64,000 nt of DNA from Prevotella sp. (GCA_017443345.1 JAFSNR010000097.1:35058-99057); one strand, 5' to 3'; counted from the first letter of the stretch, positions 16,250 through 25,084 are shown. Notes: a model not told the origin generated them from the letters alone. Numbers and translations are program-made.

Positions 16250-17281
16250 TTAAGCTTGTTCTTTTTTCCACGCCAGGTATTCTTTGAGGGCTTCAACCAG
16301 CGCGTCGTTCTCCTCAGTGGTCTGTGAGGTGATGCGGAAGCAGTGGTTGTCGAGTCCACGGAAGTTCGAGGCATCGCGGATCAGAATGCCGTAGTTTTCG
16401 ATGAGCCATTTCTTCAACTCTTGCGTGTTGCCAGTATCGATGTTGACGAGCATGAAGTTGGTATCAGTCTTCATGACCATCAGTCCCTCGATAGCCGAGA
16501 GTGTCTCGTGCAGCCGTTGGGCTTCTGCGAGGTAGGCGTTGAGGTCGGTAATCATCTTCGGATCACGTTTAATCAGGAATTTACCAGCCTCAATGGCCAT
16601 AGCGTTAATAGTCCAGGGCTGACGGATATGTTTCAGACGGTCGATGATGATGGGCGAAGCCACGATGTAGCCAAGACGCAGACCAGGGATGCAGTACTTC
16701 TTCGAGAGTGAGAAGAGCAGCATGAGGTTGAAGCAGTCGGCCATCTCCTTGGGCTGGAGCATCGGACAGAGGGTGTAATCGGCATACGACTGATCGACGA
16801 CATAGAGGTAACGGGGATTTTTACGGACGATATGATTGACAAGACTCTTTACGAGCACGTTACCTGTAGGATTGTTGGGGTTACAAAGCCAGTAGATGCG
16901 GTCGTCTGGCAGCACCTCGAGTTCATCGGCAGTGTCGTAGGAGATGAGATGTCCGAAGGCCTTGCAGGCATCTTCGTATTCTGTGAACGTGGGTTGGGGG
17001 ATAATCGATGCCCAGCCCTTATACAGTTGCGCAATGAGGTAGATGGCCTCATTGGCACCGCTGGTTACCATCACCGTGTTCTCTGGCACCTCAAGCTTTT
17101 CTGCCAACATGCTCTCCAGTGAATGGGCATCAGGCTCAGGGTAGTGACTGACGACCTCAAAGTGGTCCATCAGATACTCCTTGAGCTCTGTGTAGTCAGC
17201 CCGACTGTAGACGTTCGAGCTGAAGTTCATCTTGATCTTGTCGCCGTAGCGGAAGATATCGTCTCCATGTCCGTATATCAT
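16250..17281 (-). CDS. Threonine-phosphate decarboxylase-like PLP enzyme (CobD/CobC type)
   Basis: 343 aa fold-type I aminotransferase-like protein. The start MIYGHGDDIFRYGDKIKMNF is characteristic of cobalamin-cluster members rather than HisC. The PLP lysine is in SLSKKYCIPGLRLGYI, with NPNNPTGN and DQSYADYTL upstream as expected. It would make aminopropanol phosphate from threonine phosphate for CbiB, and its position between the ATPase and cobS supports that. A histidinol-phosphate aminotransferase is the main alternative. Confidence 0.85.
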   Translation of the reverse strand: MIYGHGDDIFRYGDKIKMNFSSNVYSRADYTELKEYLMDHFEVVSHYPEPDAHSLESMLAEKLEVPENTVMVTSGANEAIYLIAQLYKGWASIIPQPTFTEYEDACKAFGHLISYDTADELEVLPDDRIYWLCNPNNPTGNVLVKSLVNHIVRKNPRYLYVVDQSYADYTLCPMLQPKEMADCFNLMLLFSLSKKYCIPGLRLGYIVASPIIIDRLKHIRQPWTINAMAIEAGKFLIKRDPKMITDLNAYLAEAQRLHETLSAIEGLMVMKTDTNFMLVNIDTGNTQELKKWLIENYGILIRDASNFRGLDNHCFRITSQTTEENDALVEALKEYLAWKKEQA

Positions 17282-17302
17282 AGTTTTCGTCGATTGTTGT
17301 CG

Positions 17303-18085
17303 TTAGTTGTCTTTTCTGACTCTGATAGCCAGGGTCTCTGGATCGAAGGTGGTGCCTTCGCGCTCGATAAACCTGGCGAGAGCCCCCTCACGAGCCAGCT
17401 GCTGGGGAGAGCCTATCGTGACACCATCCTCACGGGTCATCAGCCAGACGGTATCAGCCAGTTGCAGCGCCAGCTCCACATCGTGGGTAGAGAGGAAGAC
17501 GGTCTTATTCGCCTCTGAACAGATGCGCCTGAGCAGTTGCAGAACCTCCACCTTACTGGGGTAGTCGAGGAAGGCTGTGGGTTCATCGAGATAGATGACG
17601 GGCGTCTGCTGAGCCAGGGCTTTGGCAATCATCACCTTCTGGCGCTCACCGTCGCTCAGTGTCTGGATGGGTCGACGGCTTAAGTTCTCGATGCCTACCT
17701 GGCGGATAGACTCGTCTACAATCTGCAGGTCTTCTTTCGAGTAGTTACCCCAGAAGTCGGTATAGGGCGAGCGTCCCAGACTGACAAGTTCGCGCACCGT
17801 CATGTTCCTGATGTCGGGTTTCTCTGTGAGCACCACGCCGATCAGTCTGCTCAGCTCCTTATCTGTGTAGTCCGAGAGGTCGCGCCCCTGGATAAGCACC
17901 TCGCCTCCGATTTTGGATTGAAAGGCCGAGAGGGTACGCAGGAGGGTGGATTTGCCCACACCGTTGGCGCCTAACAGACAGGTGAGTTCACCACTGCGGA
18001 TGGCACCGCTGATGTCCTCTGCCACTACCCTCACACCGCGTTTGGAGGGATAGCCGATGCTGAGCTGTCTGAGTTGTATCGTCAT
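17303..18085 (-). CDS. ABC transporter ATP-binding protein (BtuD/FecE-like)
   Basis: 260 aa. Walker A GANGVGKST near residue 40, Q-loop replaced by the TEKPDIRNMTVRELVSLGRSPYTDF stretch typical of iron/corrinoid importers, signature LSDGERQK, Walker B VIYLDEPTAFLDYP, and STHDVEL switch His. No permease or binding protein is adjacent. With cobalamin genes directly downstream, vitamin B12 or cobinamide uptake is the likeliest job; a siderophore importer is the alternative. Its start overlaps the GT2 stop by 4 nt. Confidence 0.85.
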   Translation of the reverse strand: MTIQLRQLSIGYPSKRGVRVVAEDISGAIRSGELTCLLGANGVGKSTLLRTLSAFQSKIGGEVLIQGRDLSDYTDKELSRLIGVVLTEKPDIRNMTVRELVSLGRSPYTDFWGNYSKEDLQIVDESIRQVGIENLSRRPIQTLSDGERQKVMIAKALAQQTPVIYLDEPTAFLDYPSKVEVLQLLRRICSEANKTVFLSTHDVELALQLADTVWLMTREDGVTIGSPQQLAREGALARFIEREGTTFDPETLAIRVRKDN

Positions 18086-19038
18086 ACGATTTCCTCTATA
18101 TGGTAGCGTGGTCGATGTTTGACCTCTATATAGATTTTACCTACATACTGTCCGATGACGCCCAGTGAAGTAATCATCACACCACCGATCAGCCAGAGCG
18201 AGAGCAACAGAGAGGTCCAACCAGGAACCACCATGTCGTTGAGGTAAGAGTAGAGACCCCAGACAAGCAGACACAGTCCAACGATGAAACAGCCGATACC
18301 TGTCAGGAAGATAATGGTGATGGGCTTGATGCTGAACGAGGTGATGCCGTCAATGGCGAAGGCAAGCATTTTGCGCAGGGGGTACTTGCTCTCACCAGCA
18401 AAACGTTCGGCACGGTCGTAATAGACATTCTTCGTGGCAAAGCCCAACAGAGGTACCAGACCGCGCAGGAACAGGTTGCGCTCAGGATATTGGCAGAGAG
18501 CTTCTACAGCCCTGTGGCTCATCAGACGATAGTCTGCATGATTATAAACAGTGTCAGTTCCCATGATGGCCATCAGCTTATAGAACGCCAAAGCAGTCGT
18601 ACGCTTGAAGAAGGTATCTGTTGTACGCTCCTTTCTGACACCGTAGATGATATCTGAGCCGTTGAGGTATTCGTCGACCATAGCTGCGATGGCATTCACG
18701 TCGTCTTGCAGGTCGGCATCGATGGTGACCATCGCGTCGGCTTCGTCCTTGAAGGACTCTAATCCTGCCATCAGCGCATTCTGATGGCCTGCATTATGCG
18801 CCAGCTTCACCCCTCTGACATGGGTATTCTTCTGCTGCAGCTGACAGATAAGCTGCCACGTCTGGTCTTTGGAACCGTCGTTGACATAGACGATGAAGCT
18901 ATCTGCCTTGATTTTCGTCCTGCTGATAAGTTCCTGGAGCAGGTTGGTCAGACGGGTGTTGGTCTCTGTCAGTACCGCTTCTTCATTGTAGCAAGGTACG
19001 ACGATGGCCAGACGGGGTGGGGTAATTACTGACTGCAT
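18082..19038 (-). CDS. GT2 family polyprenyl-phosphate glycosyltransferase (GtrB/ArnC-like)
   Basis: 318 aa. GT-A domain with VVPCYNEEAVLTET near residue 13, VNDGSKDQTW, and the metal motif TIDADLQDD near 105, followed by two C-terminal membrane helices (about residues 232-256 and 270-292). This layout makes enzymes that move a sugar onto undecaprenyl phosphate at the inner membrane. The next gene upstream is a GT-C enzyme that could use such a donor. The pair precedes, and slightly overlaps, the cobalamin-associated ATPase gene. Confidence 0.87.
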   Translation of the reverse strand: MQSVITPPRLAIVVPCYNEEAVLTETNTRLTNLLQELISRTKIKADSFIVYVNDGSKDQTWQLICQLQQKNTHVRGVKLAHNAGHQNALMAGLESFKDEADAMVTIDADLQDDVNAIAAMVDEYLNGSDIIYGVRKERTTDTFFKRTTALAFYKLMAIMGTDTVYNHADYRLMSHRAVEALCQYPERNLFLRGLVPLLGFATKNVYYDRAERFAGESKYPLRKMLAFAIDGITSFSIKPITIIFLTGIGCFIVGLCLLVWGLYSYLNDMVVPGWTSLLLSLWLIGGVMITSLGVIGQYVGKIYIEVKHRPRYHIEEIV

Positions 19039-19048
19039 AGCATCATTC

Positions 19049-20689
19049 TTATTTGATGATTTGGTATAATCGTTCTGCCTTTTTCTTCAGTTTGCCTGTC
19101 TGAGCAATCTCATCGAGGAAATGTGAGGTACCATAGTGGTTGGAGGCAGCGATGATATATTGTTCGCCTTCTGGGTAGTTGGCTGGAACAGTTTCGATAT
19201 AGTCGGCAATCTCGTCACGATCCCTCACACCAGCGGGTAGGATCACTCGCCAGAAGCGCAGTTCGTGCTGGGGGTTGGAAATCGTGAAACGATACTCCTC
19301 AGGCATGTTTTCCTCCAGACGGAAATGGTTGTCCTCCGTCATCAACATGAACGAGACGGGGGCTGAGGCACCCCACTCAAAGGTCAGGATGTTCGACGTA
19401 GGCACTTGGTCGAGTACAGCCTTTTGCTGCTCGCGCCAGTCACGAATCACCTGTTTCAGAGAGTGGATATACCAGGGATAGAAGATGTGTCCTGTCAGGA
19501 GCATACACTCGTCGTTGGTAATCAGCTGATAGCCGGCTCCCAAACCTACGGTATATTCGGAATGGCCGCTCTGAAGCGAGAAGAAAGGTGTCACCATACC
19601 AATCTGATGGAGAGGATTCTCCTGTAACCAAGGCATATCCAGATTACGCTTACGAACGGAAATGGTCATAAAGAGCAGAACCAGCACATAGACGGCCCAT
19701 TTCAATATGGGTCGCGTGCTCAGCTTATCCTTCAGCCATGTCAGGGCATGTATACCTAAGATGATGACGAAAGGTGCGTTATAGAGGAAATGCTTCGAGG
19801 CATTGCCGAAGAGCACGTAGATACTATGCAACAGGATAATTGGCAGCATGATGAGGAACAGCTCCCGCCAGTCTTTCTTTTTAATGACCACATAGAGTCC
19901 GAGAGGCGCTAGCACCACATAGGCCAAGGAGTAGAAGCCCAGGATGCAGAGCACGCGCTCCTGTGTGGTGATGATGAAGTTCCACTTCTGATAACTGTTA
20001 TAGGTAGGCAGGAATTCTGCTCCCGTCATCCAGAACATGAAGACGGCAGCTGCCACGAATCCCAAACCCATGATGATCGAAAGTGTCAGGGAGCGCTTGA
20101 TGGACTTCCCCATGTAGATGAACATGGCCAGAACCGTGGGCAGTACAATGGTGATGTCGAGGCGCAGGATGATAGCCAGGGCAAAGAGACCACCCGATAG
20201 CCAGTAGCGCTCACGACTCATGAGTATCAGACCCCAAAGGAAACAAGCGGCCGAAGGAATAGCTGAGTTGGGATACATGGCGATGGCATACATCTCGGGC
20301 AGGAGCATCGCGGCAATAAGGATCTTCGTCTTGCTGGCACCTGTGACATATTCAGCGAAACGGATACAGCCAATCAGGAAGATGAGGCTCGACACAACCG
20401 TCATGATGCTGTAGATCTGTTCACAGGTGAGGAAAGGCATCAGGTGCTTCAGGCTCACGATCAGAATGGTGATCAGCGGTTGCATGCGATACTCATAGGA
20501 GTAGATGGGTGGAAACGACCATCCTTCGCGATACATCACGTCACAGCCAAGGATGATTTCATAACCGTCGGTCTCGTAACTCTGAAGGGGAAAAATGCCG
20601 ATGCACGTCCATAAGACGAACAGCGTCAAAAGAATGGGGTAGGTATACTTATTGACGAACTGACAAATTGTCGATTGTGAATTGCTCAT
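19049..20689 (-). CDS. Polytopic GT-C-type glycosyltransferase-like membrane protein
   Basis: 546 aa with about 10 membrane helices, an acidic first periplasmic loop (YETDGYEIILG) that fits GT-C enzymes using lipid-linked sugars, and a soluble C-terminal domain from about residue 350. The neighbour GT2 could supply polyprenyl-phosphate sugar. The acceptor is unknown. The N-terminal residues SNSQSTIC are encoded by a heptamer repeat block. First gene of the transcript that continues into the cobalamin genes. Confidence 0.7.
   Translation of the reverse strand: MSNSQSTICQFVNKYTYPILLTLFVLWTCIGIFPLQSYETDGYEIILGCDVMYREGWSFPPIYSYEYRMQPLITILIVSLKHLMPFLTCEQIYSIMTVVSSLIFLIGCIRFAEYVTGASKTKILIAAMLLPEMYAIAMYPNSAIPSAACFLWGLILMSRERYWLSGGLFALAIILRLDITIVLPTVLAMFIYMGKSIKRSLTLSIIMGLGFVAAAVFMFWMTGAEFLPTYNSYQKWNFIITTQERVLCILGFYSLAYVVLAPLGLYVVIKKKDWRELFLIMLPIILLHSIYVLFGNASKHFLYNAPFVIILGIHALTWLKDKLSTRPILKWAVYVLVLLFMTISVRKRNLDMPWLQENPLHQIGMVTPFFSLQSGHSEYTVGLGAGYQLITNDECMLLTGHIFYPWYIHSLKQVIRDWREQQKAVLDQVPTSNILTFEWGASAPVSFMLMTEDNHFRLEENMPEEYRFTISNPQHELRFWRVILPAGVRDRDEIADYIETVPANYPEGEQYIIAASNHYGTSHFLDEIAQTGKLKKKAERLYQIIK
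20666..20687. repeat. Heptamer-like repeat at the 5' end of the GT-C gene
   Basis: On the minus strand AGCAATT, CACAATC, GACAATT in 7-nt register directly after the start codon; translated as SNSQSTI. Confidence 0.55.
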
Positions 20690-20712
20690 AATTCTTTTTC
20701 ACGATTTCGATT

Positions 20713-20721
20713 GCAAAGATA
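20713..20721 (-). promoter_or_regulatory. -7 element of the GT-C/GT2/cobalamin transcript
   Basis: TATCTTTGC on the minus strand, perfect consensus, 24 bp before the start at 20689. Confidence 0.75.
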
Positions 20722-20771
20722 ATGAATTTTTTCCTTTTGCCATCTATCTGACACAGTTTTTTTACAAAAAA

Positions 20772-21338
20772 CTATGCGAACAGGTGGGAAACGAGAATCT
20801 TCACACCAATCAGGATAAGAATGACACCTCCCAGAAGCTCTGGCTTCAGGCGATGGGCGATGGCCTTGCCGAAACGCGTACCGAGCCTGTTGCCAATGAT
20901 GCTGAAAAGGAAAGAGACCACCCCGATAATGACCAGTGGCAGCACCAGCTGCGAGAGCTGCTGATAACCTGTACAGGCGAAAGAAATGCCCACGGCGAGA
21001 GCGTCGATACTCGTGGCAATGGCCAGTAGCAGCTGGGTGCGTAGCAGGTTGGGATTGAAATGCTGATGTTCTTCCTCTTCTGAACTGAAGGCCTCACGGA
21101 TCATGTTGCAGCCGATCATCAACAGCAGACTGAAGGCTATCCAGTGGTCGTAGGCTTCGAGTTGTGTACTGAAGTAGCTGATACCCAACCACCCCAGCAA
21201 TGGCATCATCGCCTGGAAGAAGCCGAAGAAAAAAGCCATGCGCAGCACACCTCCACCCAACACCCCACTGACGATGGATACCGCAAAGCAGTCCATAGCC
21301 AGCGCAATGGCTAAGAAGATAATATCCAGGAGGTTCAT
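20772..21338 (-). CDS. mntP: Manganese efflux pump MntP
   Basis: 188 aa from the ATG at 21338 (MNLLDIIFLAIALAMDCFAVS), exactly the family length. An upstream in-frame start at 21377 falls in the promoter element and is rejected. Six membrane segments, with the paired acidic motifs AMDCFAVS in helix 1 and TSIDALAVGISFA in helix 4 that define this LysE-superfamily exporter of Mn2+. Monocistronic. There is no room for a yybP-ykoY manganese riboswitch in the ~36-nt leader, so control is by other means. Confidence 0.92.
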   Translation of the reverse strand: MNLLDIIFLAIALAMDCFAVSIVSGVLGGGVLRMAFFFGFFQAMMPLLGWLGISYFSTQLEAYDHWIAFSLLLMIGCNMIREAFSSEEEEHQHFNPNLLRTQLLLAIATSIDALAVGISFACTGYQQLSQLVLPLVIIGVVSFLFSIIGNRLGTRFGKAIAHRLKPELLGGVILILIGVKILVSHLFA

Positions 21339-21373
21339 ATAGTATTTGTTTGTCTGATGATTACATTTTGACT

Positions 21374-21382
21374 GCAAAGTTA
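21374..21382 (-). promoter_or_regulatory. mntP -7 element
   Basis: TAACTTTGC on the minus strand, exact TAnnTTTGC, 36 bp before the start. Confidence 0.7.
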
Positions 21383-21389
21383 CAAAATA

Positions 21390-21417
21390 ATTTAGAATTT
21401 AGAATGATGAATTAAGA
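21390..21417. repeat. Heptamer repeat, 4 units (mntP/GH36 gap)
   Basis: ATTTAGA, ATTTAGA, ATGATGA, ATTAAGA in exact 7-nt register, between two divergent promoters. Confidence 0.65.
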
Positions 21418-21425
21418 GTTTTTTG

Positions 21426-21434
21426 TATCTTTGC
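21426..21434 (+). promoter_or_regulatory. -7 element of the GH36 gene
   Basis: TATCTTTGC, perfect consensus, 36 bp before the start codon. Confidence 0.75.
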
Positions 21435-21469
21435 ACTCAGAAACTAAAATCAATAACTAGCATTCTCAT

Positions 21470-23656
21470 ATGAAGAAATTTCTGTTTTTTGCATTACTGC
21501 TCACTTTGGCTCAGGGAGTCAAGGCAGAGACGGTCGTTCTCCAGACCAAGAACACAACGATGGTTCTGAACGTGGATGAGGGGAAACAGCCCCAGTATGT
21601 GTATTATGGTGCCAAACTGAGCGACTACGATCTGCAGCATCTGCAGAAGCCTCGTGGTGGCCGCATGGATGCCTATCCTGCCTATGGCATGAACTGTCCT
21701 GCTGAGGCAGCACTCGCCATGACCCATGCCGATGGCAATCTCTCATCTGATATCGTGGCTACAGGCGACATCAAGAAAGAAGGCACCACCACCCGTATCC
21801 GTTTGAAGGATACCATCTATCCCGTGACTGTAGACCTTTGCTATAAGGTTTATGCTGATGAGGACATGATCGAGACTTGGACGGAAATCCAGAATGGTGA
21901 GGCCAAGCCCGTTACGCTGACGCAGTTTGCCTCTTGCTCGCTGCCCATCCGTCGTGGTAACGTTTGGCTGAGTTCGTTCTACGGCTCTTGGGGTAATGAG
22001 GCTATTCTCTGTGAGGAACCTCTGACACCAGGTGAGAAGATTATCAGAAACAAGGATGGTGTGCGCAATGCCCATACATCGCACGGTGAGGTGATGTTCT
22101 CACTCGACGGCAAAGGTCAGGAGAACTGTGGTGATGTCATCGGAGCTGCCGTTGTCTATAGCGGCAACTACCAACTGAAGGTGGAGACAGATGACACAGA
22201 CTACCACTACTTCTTCGCAGGTATCAACCCCGACAATTCTGCCTATCACCTGAAGAAGGGTGAAACCTTTGCTACGCCTGCCATTGCCTTGAGCTTCTCA
22301 AAAGAAGGACTCTCTGGCGTGAGCCGTAACTTCCACAAGTGGGGACGTAACTATAAGCTGGCTCATGGCAACAAGGAGCGCAAGATTCTGCTGAACTCTT
22401 GGGAAGGTGTCTATTTCGACATCAATCAGGAGGGTATGGACCAGATGATGGGCGACATTGCCTCAATGGGTGGTGAACTCTTCGTGATGGACGATGGCTG
22501 GTTTGGCGTGAAGTATCCACGTAAGACGGACAACTGCGCCCTTGGCGATTGGGAAGTAGACAAGAACAAGTTGCCTGAAGGTATCGAGGGTCTGCTGCGC
22601 GATGCCAAGAAGCATGGTATCAAGTTCGGTATCTGGATTGAGCCAGAGATGTCGAACACGGTTTCTGAGCTCTATGATGCTCATCCCGACTGGATCATCA
22701 AGGCCCCCAAGCGTGAGCCAGTCTTGGGTCGTGGAGGTACGCAGGTGGTGCTCGATATGGCGAATCCCAAGGTACAGGACTTCGTGTTCTCCATCGTCGA
22801 CAACCTCATGACGAAATATCCTGAGATCGACTATATCAAGTGGGATGCCAACATGTCGATCATGAATCATGGTTCGCAGTATCTGACAATGAACGACCAG
22901 AGCCATCTCTATATCGAGTATCATCGTGGTTTCCAGAAGACCTGCGAGCGCATCCGTGCCAAGTATCCTGACCTGACGATTCAGGCTTGTGCCTCTGGTG
23001 GTGGACGTGCTAACTGGGGTGTGCTGCCTTATTTCGACGAGTTCTGGGTGAGCGACAATACCGATGCCCTGCAGCGCATCTATATGCAGTGGGGAACCTC
23101 TTACTTCTTCCCTGCTATCGCTCAGGCCTGCCATATCTCTGCAACCCCCAATCATACCGTTCATCGCACCACCTCCCTCAAGTATCGTATCGATGTGGCT
23201 ATGAGTGGACGTCTGGGTATGGAGATCCAGCCCAAGCACATGACGGATGCGGAGAAGGATATCTGTCGCAAGGCCATCAAGGAGTATAAGGAGATTCGTC
23301 CTGTCGTACAGTTTGGCGATATCTACCGCCTTGTTTCCCCATACGATAAGAAGGGTCTCGCCTCACTGATGTATGTGAACGAAGCCAAGACGAAGAGCGT
23401 CTTCTTCTGGTGGAAGACGGAGTCATTCCAGAATGAGCATCTGCCACGCGTGAAGATGGCCGGCCTCGATGCCAAGAAGATGTATAAGATACACGAGCTG
23501 AACAGCATCGACGTGAAGCCGATGGACATAGAGGGCAAGATCTTCAGTGGCGAGTATCTGATGAACAACGGCCTGGAGATTCCTCGCAGCAACAATCCAG
23601 AGTGGAACATGCGCAGCGACTGGAGCAGCCGCGTCCTCTCCCTCGAGGCTCAGTAA
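21470..23656 (+). CDS. GH36 alpha-galactosidase, secreted
   Basis: 728 aa with a signal peptide (MKKFLFFALLLTLAQGVKA), so periplasmic. The (beta/alpha)8 domain shows MDDGWFG, FGIWIEPEMSN, the nucleophile Asp459 in IKWDANMS, CASGGGR, and the acid/base Asp529 in WVSDNTDAL. An N-terminal beta-sandwich and a C-terminal beta domain flank it, the normal GH36 layout at normal length. It removes terminal alpha-galactose from raffinose-type sugars or galactomannan. No SusCD pair or sugar transporter is adjacent. Confidence 0.92.
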   Translation: MKKFLFFALLLTLAQGVKAETVVLQTKNTTMVLNVDEGKQPQYVYYGAKLSDYDLQHLQKPRGGRMDAYPAYGMNCPAEAALAMTHADGNLSSDIVATGDIKKEGTTTRIRLKDTIYPVTVDLCYKVYADEDMIETWTEIQNGEAKPVTLTQFASCSLPIRRGNVWLSSFYGSWGNEAILCEEPLTPGEKIIRNKDGVRNAHTSHGEVMFSLDGKGQENCGDVIGAAVVYSGNYQLKVETDDTDYHYFFAGINPDNSAYHLKKGETFATPAIALSFSKEGLSGVSRNFHKWGRNYKLAHGNKERKILLNSWEGVYFDINQEGMDQMMGDIASMGGELFVMDDGWFGVKYPRKTDNCALGDWEVDKNKLPEGIEGLLRDAKKHGIKFGIWIEPEMSNTVSELYDAHPDWIIKAPKREPVLGRGGTQVVLDMANPKVQDFVFSIVDNLMTKYPEIDYIKWDANMSIMNHGSQYLTMNDQSHLYIEYHRGFQKTCERIRAKYPDLTIQACASGGGRANWGVLPYFDEFWVSDNTDALQRIYMQWGTSYFFPAIAQACHISATPNHTVHRTTSLKYRIDVAMSGRLGMEIQPKHMTDAEKDICRKAIKEYKEIRPVVQFGDIYRLVSPYDKKGLASLMYVNEAKTKSVFFWWKTESFQNEHLPRVKMAGLDAKKMYKIHELNSIDVKPMDIEGKIFSGEYLMNNGLEIPRSNNPEWNMRSDWSSRVLSLEAQ

Positions 23657-23680
23657 GGAAATATGTTTCTATATTCAACG

Positions 23681-23721
23681 AAATACCCCCTTTACCTACA
23701 TAGTTGGCAAAGGGGGTATTT
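23681..23721 (+). terminator. GH36 terminator
   Basis: Perfect 13-bp arms AAATACCCCCTTT (23681-23693) and AAAGGGGGTATTT (23709-23721), then a short T-rich tail. Confidence 0.75.
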
Positions 23722-23858
23722 CTTTACCATGCCTGTGGCTGGATCCCATGCCAATGAACCAACCATCTGACCCCATAACTTTACGTCAACAATCAAATCT
23801 TCCATCGCCTCTGCACTGATAGAACAGCGTGTAACGCGATTTTGAAAGTCTTTTCTTA
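23692..23858 (-). pseudogene. HipA-family N-terminal fragment (decayed toxin kinase gene)
   Basis: In the minus-strand frame through 23805-23728 the translation contains VDVKLWGQMVGSLAWDPATG, the beta-hairpin start of HipA-type kinases (pattern LWGxxVGxLxWD). It then runs into the GH36 terminator and stops; nothing of the kinase core remains. Upstream the frame is open only back to a TAG, and the best ATG (MDKKRLSKSR...) is in another frame, so the piece is also frameshifted. A matching promoter survives at 23912-23920. Recognition rests on the motif alone. Confidence 0.5.
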
Positions 23859-23911
23859 TCCATATCTATAGTTTCATTTTAGCTTTCGCACCAAATAATT
23901 CATATTCGCCT

Positions 23912-23920
23912 ACAAAGATA
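23912..23920 (-). promoter_or_regulatory. -7 element facing the HipA fragment
   Basis: TATCTTTGT on the minus strand, one base from TAnnTTTGC, upstream of the fragment. Confidence 0.45.
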
Positions 23921-24018
23921 CACATTTTTTAGAACTAATATAGTTACATGGGGGAAAAAATTCAAAAAACAAGACAACTTTTTTGAACTATATACTTGCA
24001 TATCTGGAAAAAAATGAT

Positions 24019-24027
24019 TACCTTTGT
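24019..24027 (+). promoter_or_regulatory. -7 element of the HU-like gene
   Basis: TACCTTTGT, 18 bp before the start codon at 24045, so the leader is very short. Confidence 0.55.
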
Positions 24028-24044
24028 AGGAAAAAAGGGAAGTT

Positions 24045-24668
24045 ATGCCGAGAAAGAACAGTGGAATGTGGTATGAGGTTCATCCGACACCGGTGAAGGG
24101 CGAGGACGGGAAGAACCTGGTGTATGTGCGTCCGAAGAGTGGAATGAAGCTGACGATGAGGCAGCTGGAAGAATACTGCGAGCGCACTTACAACCTGAGA
24201 TATAGTGAGATGAGTCGAGCCTTCGATGTCTTCATCCGTGCGGCAGGAAGGTTCTTGGCTGAGGGCTACCGCATCGATACGCCCATCGGCTCGTTTGCCC
24301 CCAAGCTGTCGCTGACGAAGCAAGTGACTGATTCCGACTTGGTGAAGGATCGCGACGTGAGGCTCGACGGCGTGGAATACAACCCAGGCAAGTTCTGGAA
24401 TGAGGAGATGAAGAAATGGCACGACGGCTTCCGTCGCTATCAGAATCCTGACACGCAGGAGATACTGGCCGACAAGGAGAAACTGGAGCAGATGATGCGT
24501 GAATGCATTCAGAAATATCATGGTTACATCACGGCTGGTCTGTTCGCCCGCTATACAGGATTGACCCTCTACTCGGCCCGCAAGCAGCTGAACGAGTGGA
24601 CCAAGGGCGATAATCCCAAACTGCTGAAAACGCCTCGTGGCAAAGAGCATATTTACACGGAGATATAA
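24045..24668 (+). CDS. HU-like DNA-binding protein with C-terminal extension
   Basis: 207 aa. Residues ~1-120 match the Bacteroidetes HU-HIG type domain: MWYEVHPTPVKGEDGKNLVYVRP, then TMRQLEEYCERTYNLRYSEMSRAFDVFIRAAGRFLAEGYRIDTPIGSF. Residues 150-207 form a second helical region (YHGYITAGLFARYTGLTLYSARKQL) that reads like a helix-turn-helix, ending TPRGKEHIYTEI. Such proteins often sit beside primase-type genes and mobile regions; one follows at 26.6 kb. DNA binding is expected; the target is unknown. Confidence 0.75.
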   Translation: MPRKNSGMWYEVHPTPVKGEDGKNLVYVRPKSGMKLTMRQLEEYCERTYNLRYSEMSRAFDVFIRAAGRFLAEGYRIDTPIGSFAPKLSLTKQVTDSDLVKDRDVRLDGVEYNPGKFWNEEMKKWHDGFRRYQNPDTQEILADKEKLEQMMRECIQKYHGYITAGLFARYTGLTLYSARKQLNEWTKGDNPKLLKTPRGKEHIYTEI

Positions 24669-24709
24669 GTTGGACATTAATATTTTTTGCGTTTGAAATC
24701 GGGTATAGT

Positions 24710-24745
24710 CACACGACCGTTTGCGTATAGGCGAACGGTCGTGTG
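24710..24745. repeat. 12-bp inverted repeat after the HU-like gene
   Basis: CACACGACCGTT (24710-24721) and AACGGTCGTGTG (24734-24745). The loop contains TGCGTATAGGC, repeated directly just after the right arm. No T-run follows, so it is not a clear terminator. The rest of 24669-25060 has no gene. Confidence 0.6.
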
Positions 24746-24860
24746 CGTATAGGCAAGCGATGGAAAGGTACGGACTTTCTCCCTGTTACCCTTAACCCTT
24801 TCCCCTGCAAGCCTTAATCCGCGTACCTTTTAGCTTTAGTATTCTATCTTCACTGAAAAT

Positions 24861-24890
24861 GGTTACGGTTACAGCTGTAACCATGTAACC
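24861..24890. promoter_or_regulatory. Composite palindrome, copy 1
   Basis: 30 bp: GGTTAC, then GGTTACAGCTGTAACC, then ATGTAACC. Identical to copy 2 except for a missing AT. Four half-sites GGTTAC/GTAACC, two in each orientation. Confidence 0.55.
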
Positions 24891-24979
24891 GCTAAGAGGA
24901 GAAAACAAGGATTAAGACATCTTAATCTATTCATTTACAGATATTTATGCGGTTATTATATCTTGCTCGTAGAGGTATT

Positions 24980-25011
24980 GGTTACATGGTTACAGCTGTA
25001 ACCATGTAACC
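24980..25011. promoter_or_regulatory. Composite palindrome, copy 2 (perfect 32 bp)
   Basis: Each half is GGTTACATGGTTACAG and its exact reverse complement. It lies about 50 bp upstream of the -7 element of the next gene and 119 bp from copy 1. An operator for a multimeric repressor fits best. Confidence 0.6.
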
Positions 25012-25060
25012 GTTTGCTGTGAAAATGCCGGAATTATTTGGTCATCCCCTCAACTTTTCG

Positions 25061-25069
25061 TAACTTTGC
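25061..25069 (+). promoter_or_regulatory. -7 element of the 492-aa gene
   Basis: TAACTTTGC, exact match, 15 bp before the first ATG. Confidence 0.7.
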
Positions 25070-25084
25070 ACGTCGAAACTGAAA

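Noticed and set aside
20690-20771. Cobalamin riboswitch upstream of the cobalamin transcript
   Set aside because: The leader is too short and no B12-box-like conserved core was seen; none was found elsewhere ahead of cobD, cobS or cbiB.
22463-23239. 258-aa minus-strand frame
   Set aside because: Shadow of the alpha-galactosidase catalytic domain.
23692-23805. Functional small HipA-like gene
   Set aside because: Too short for the kinase fold and interrupted by a terminator stem.
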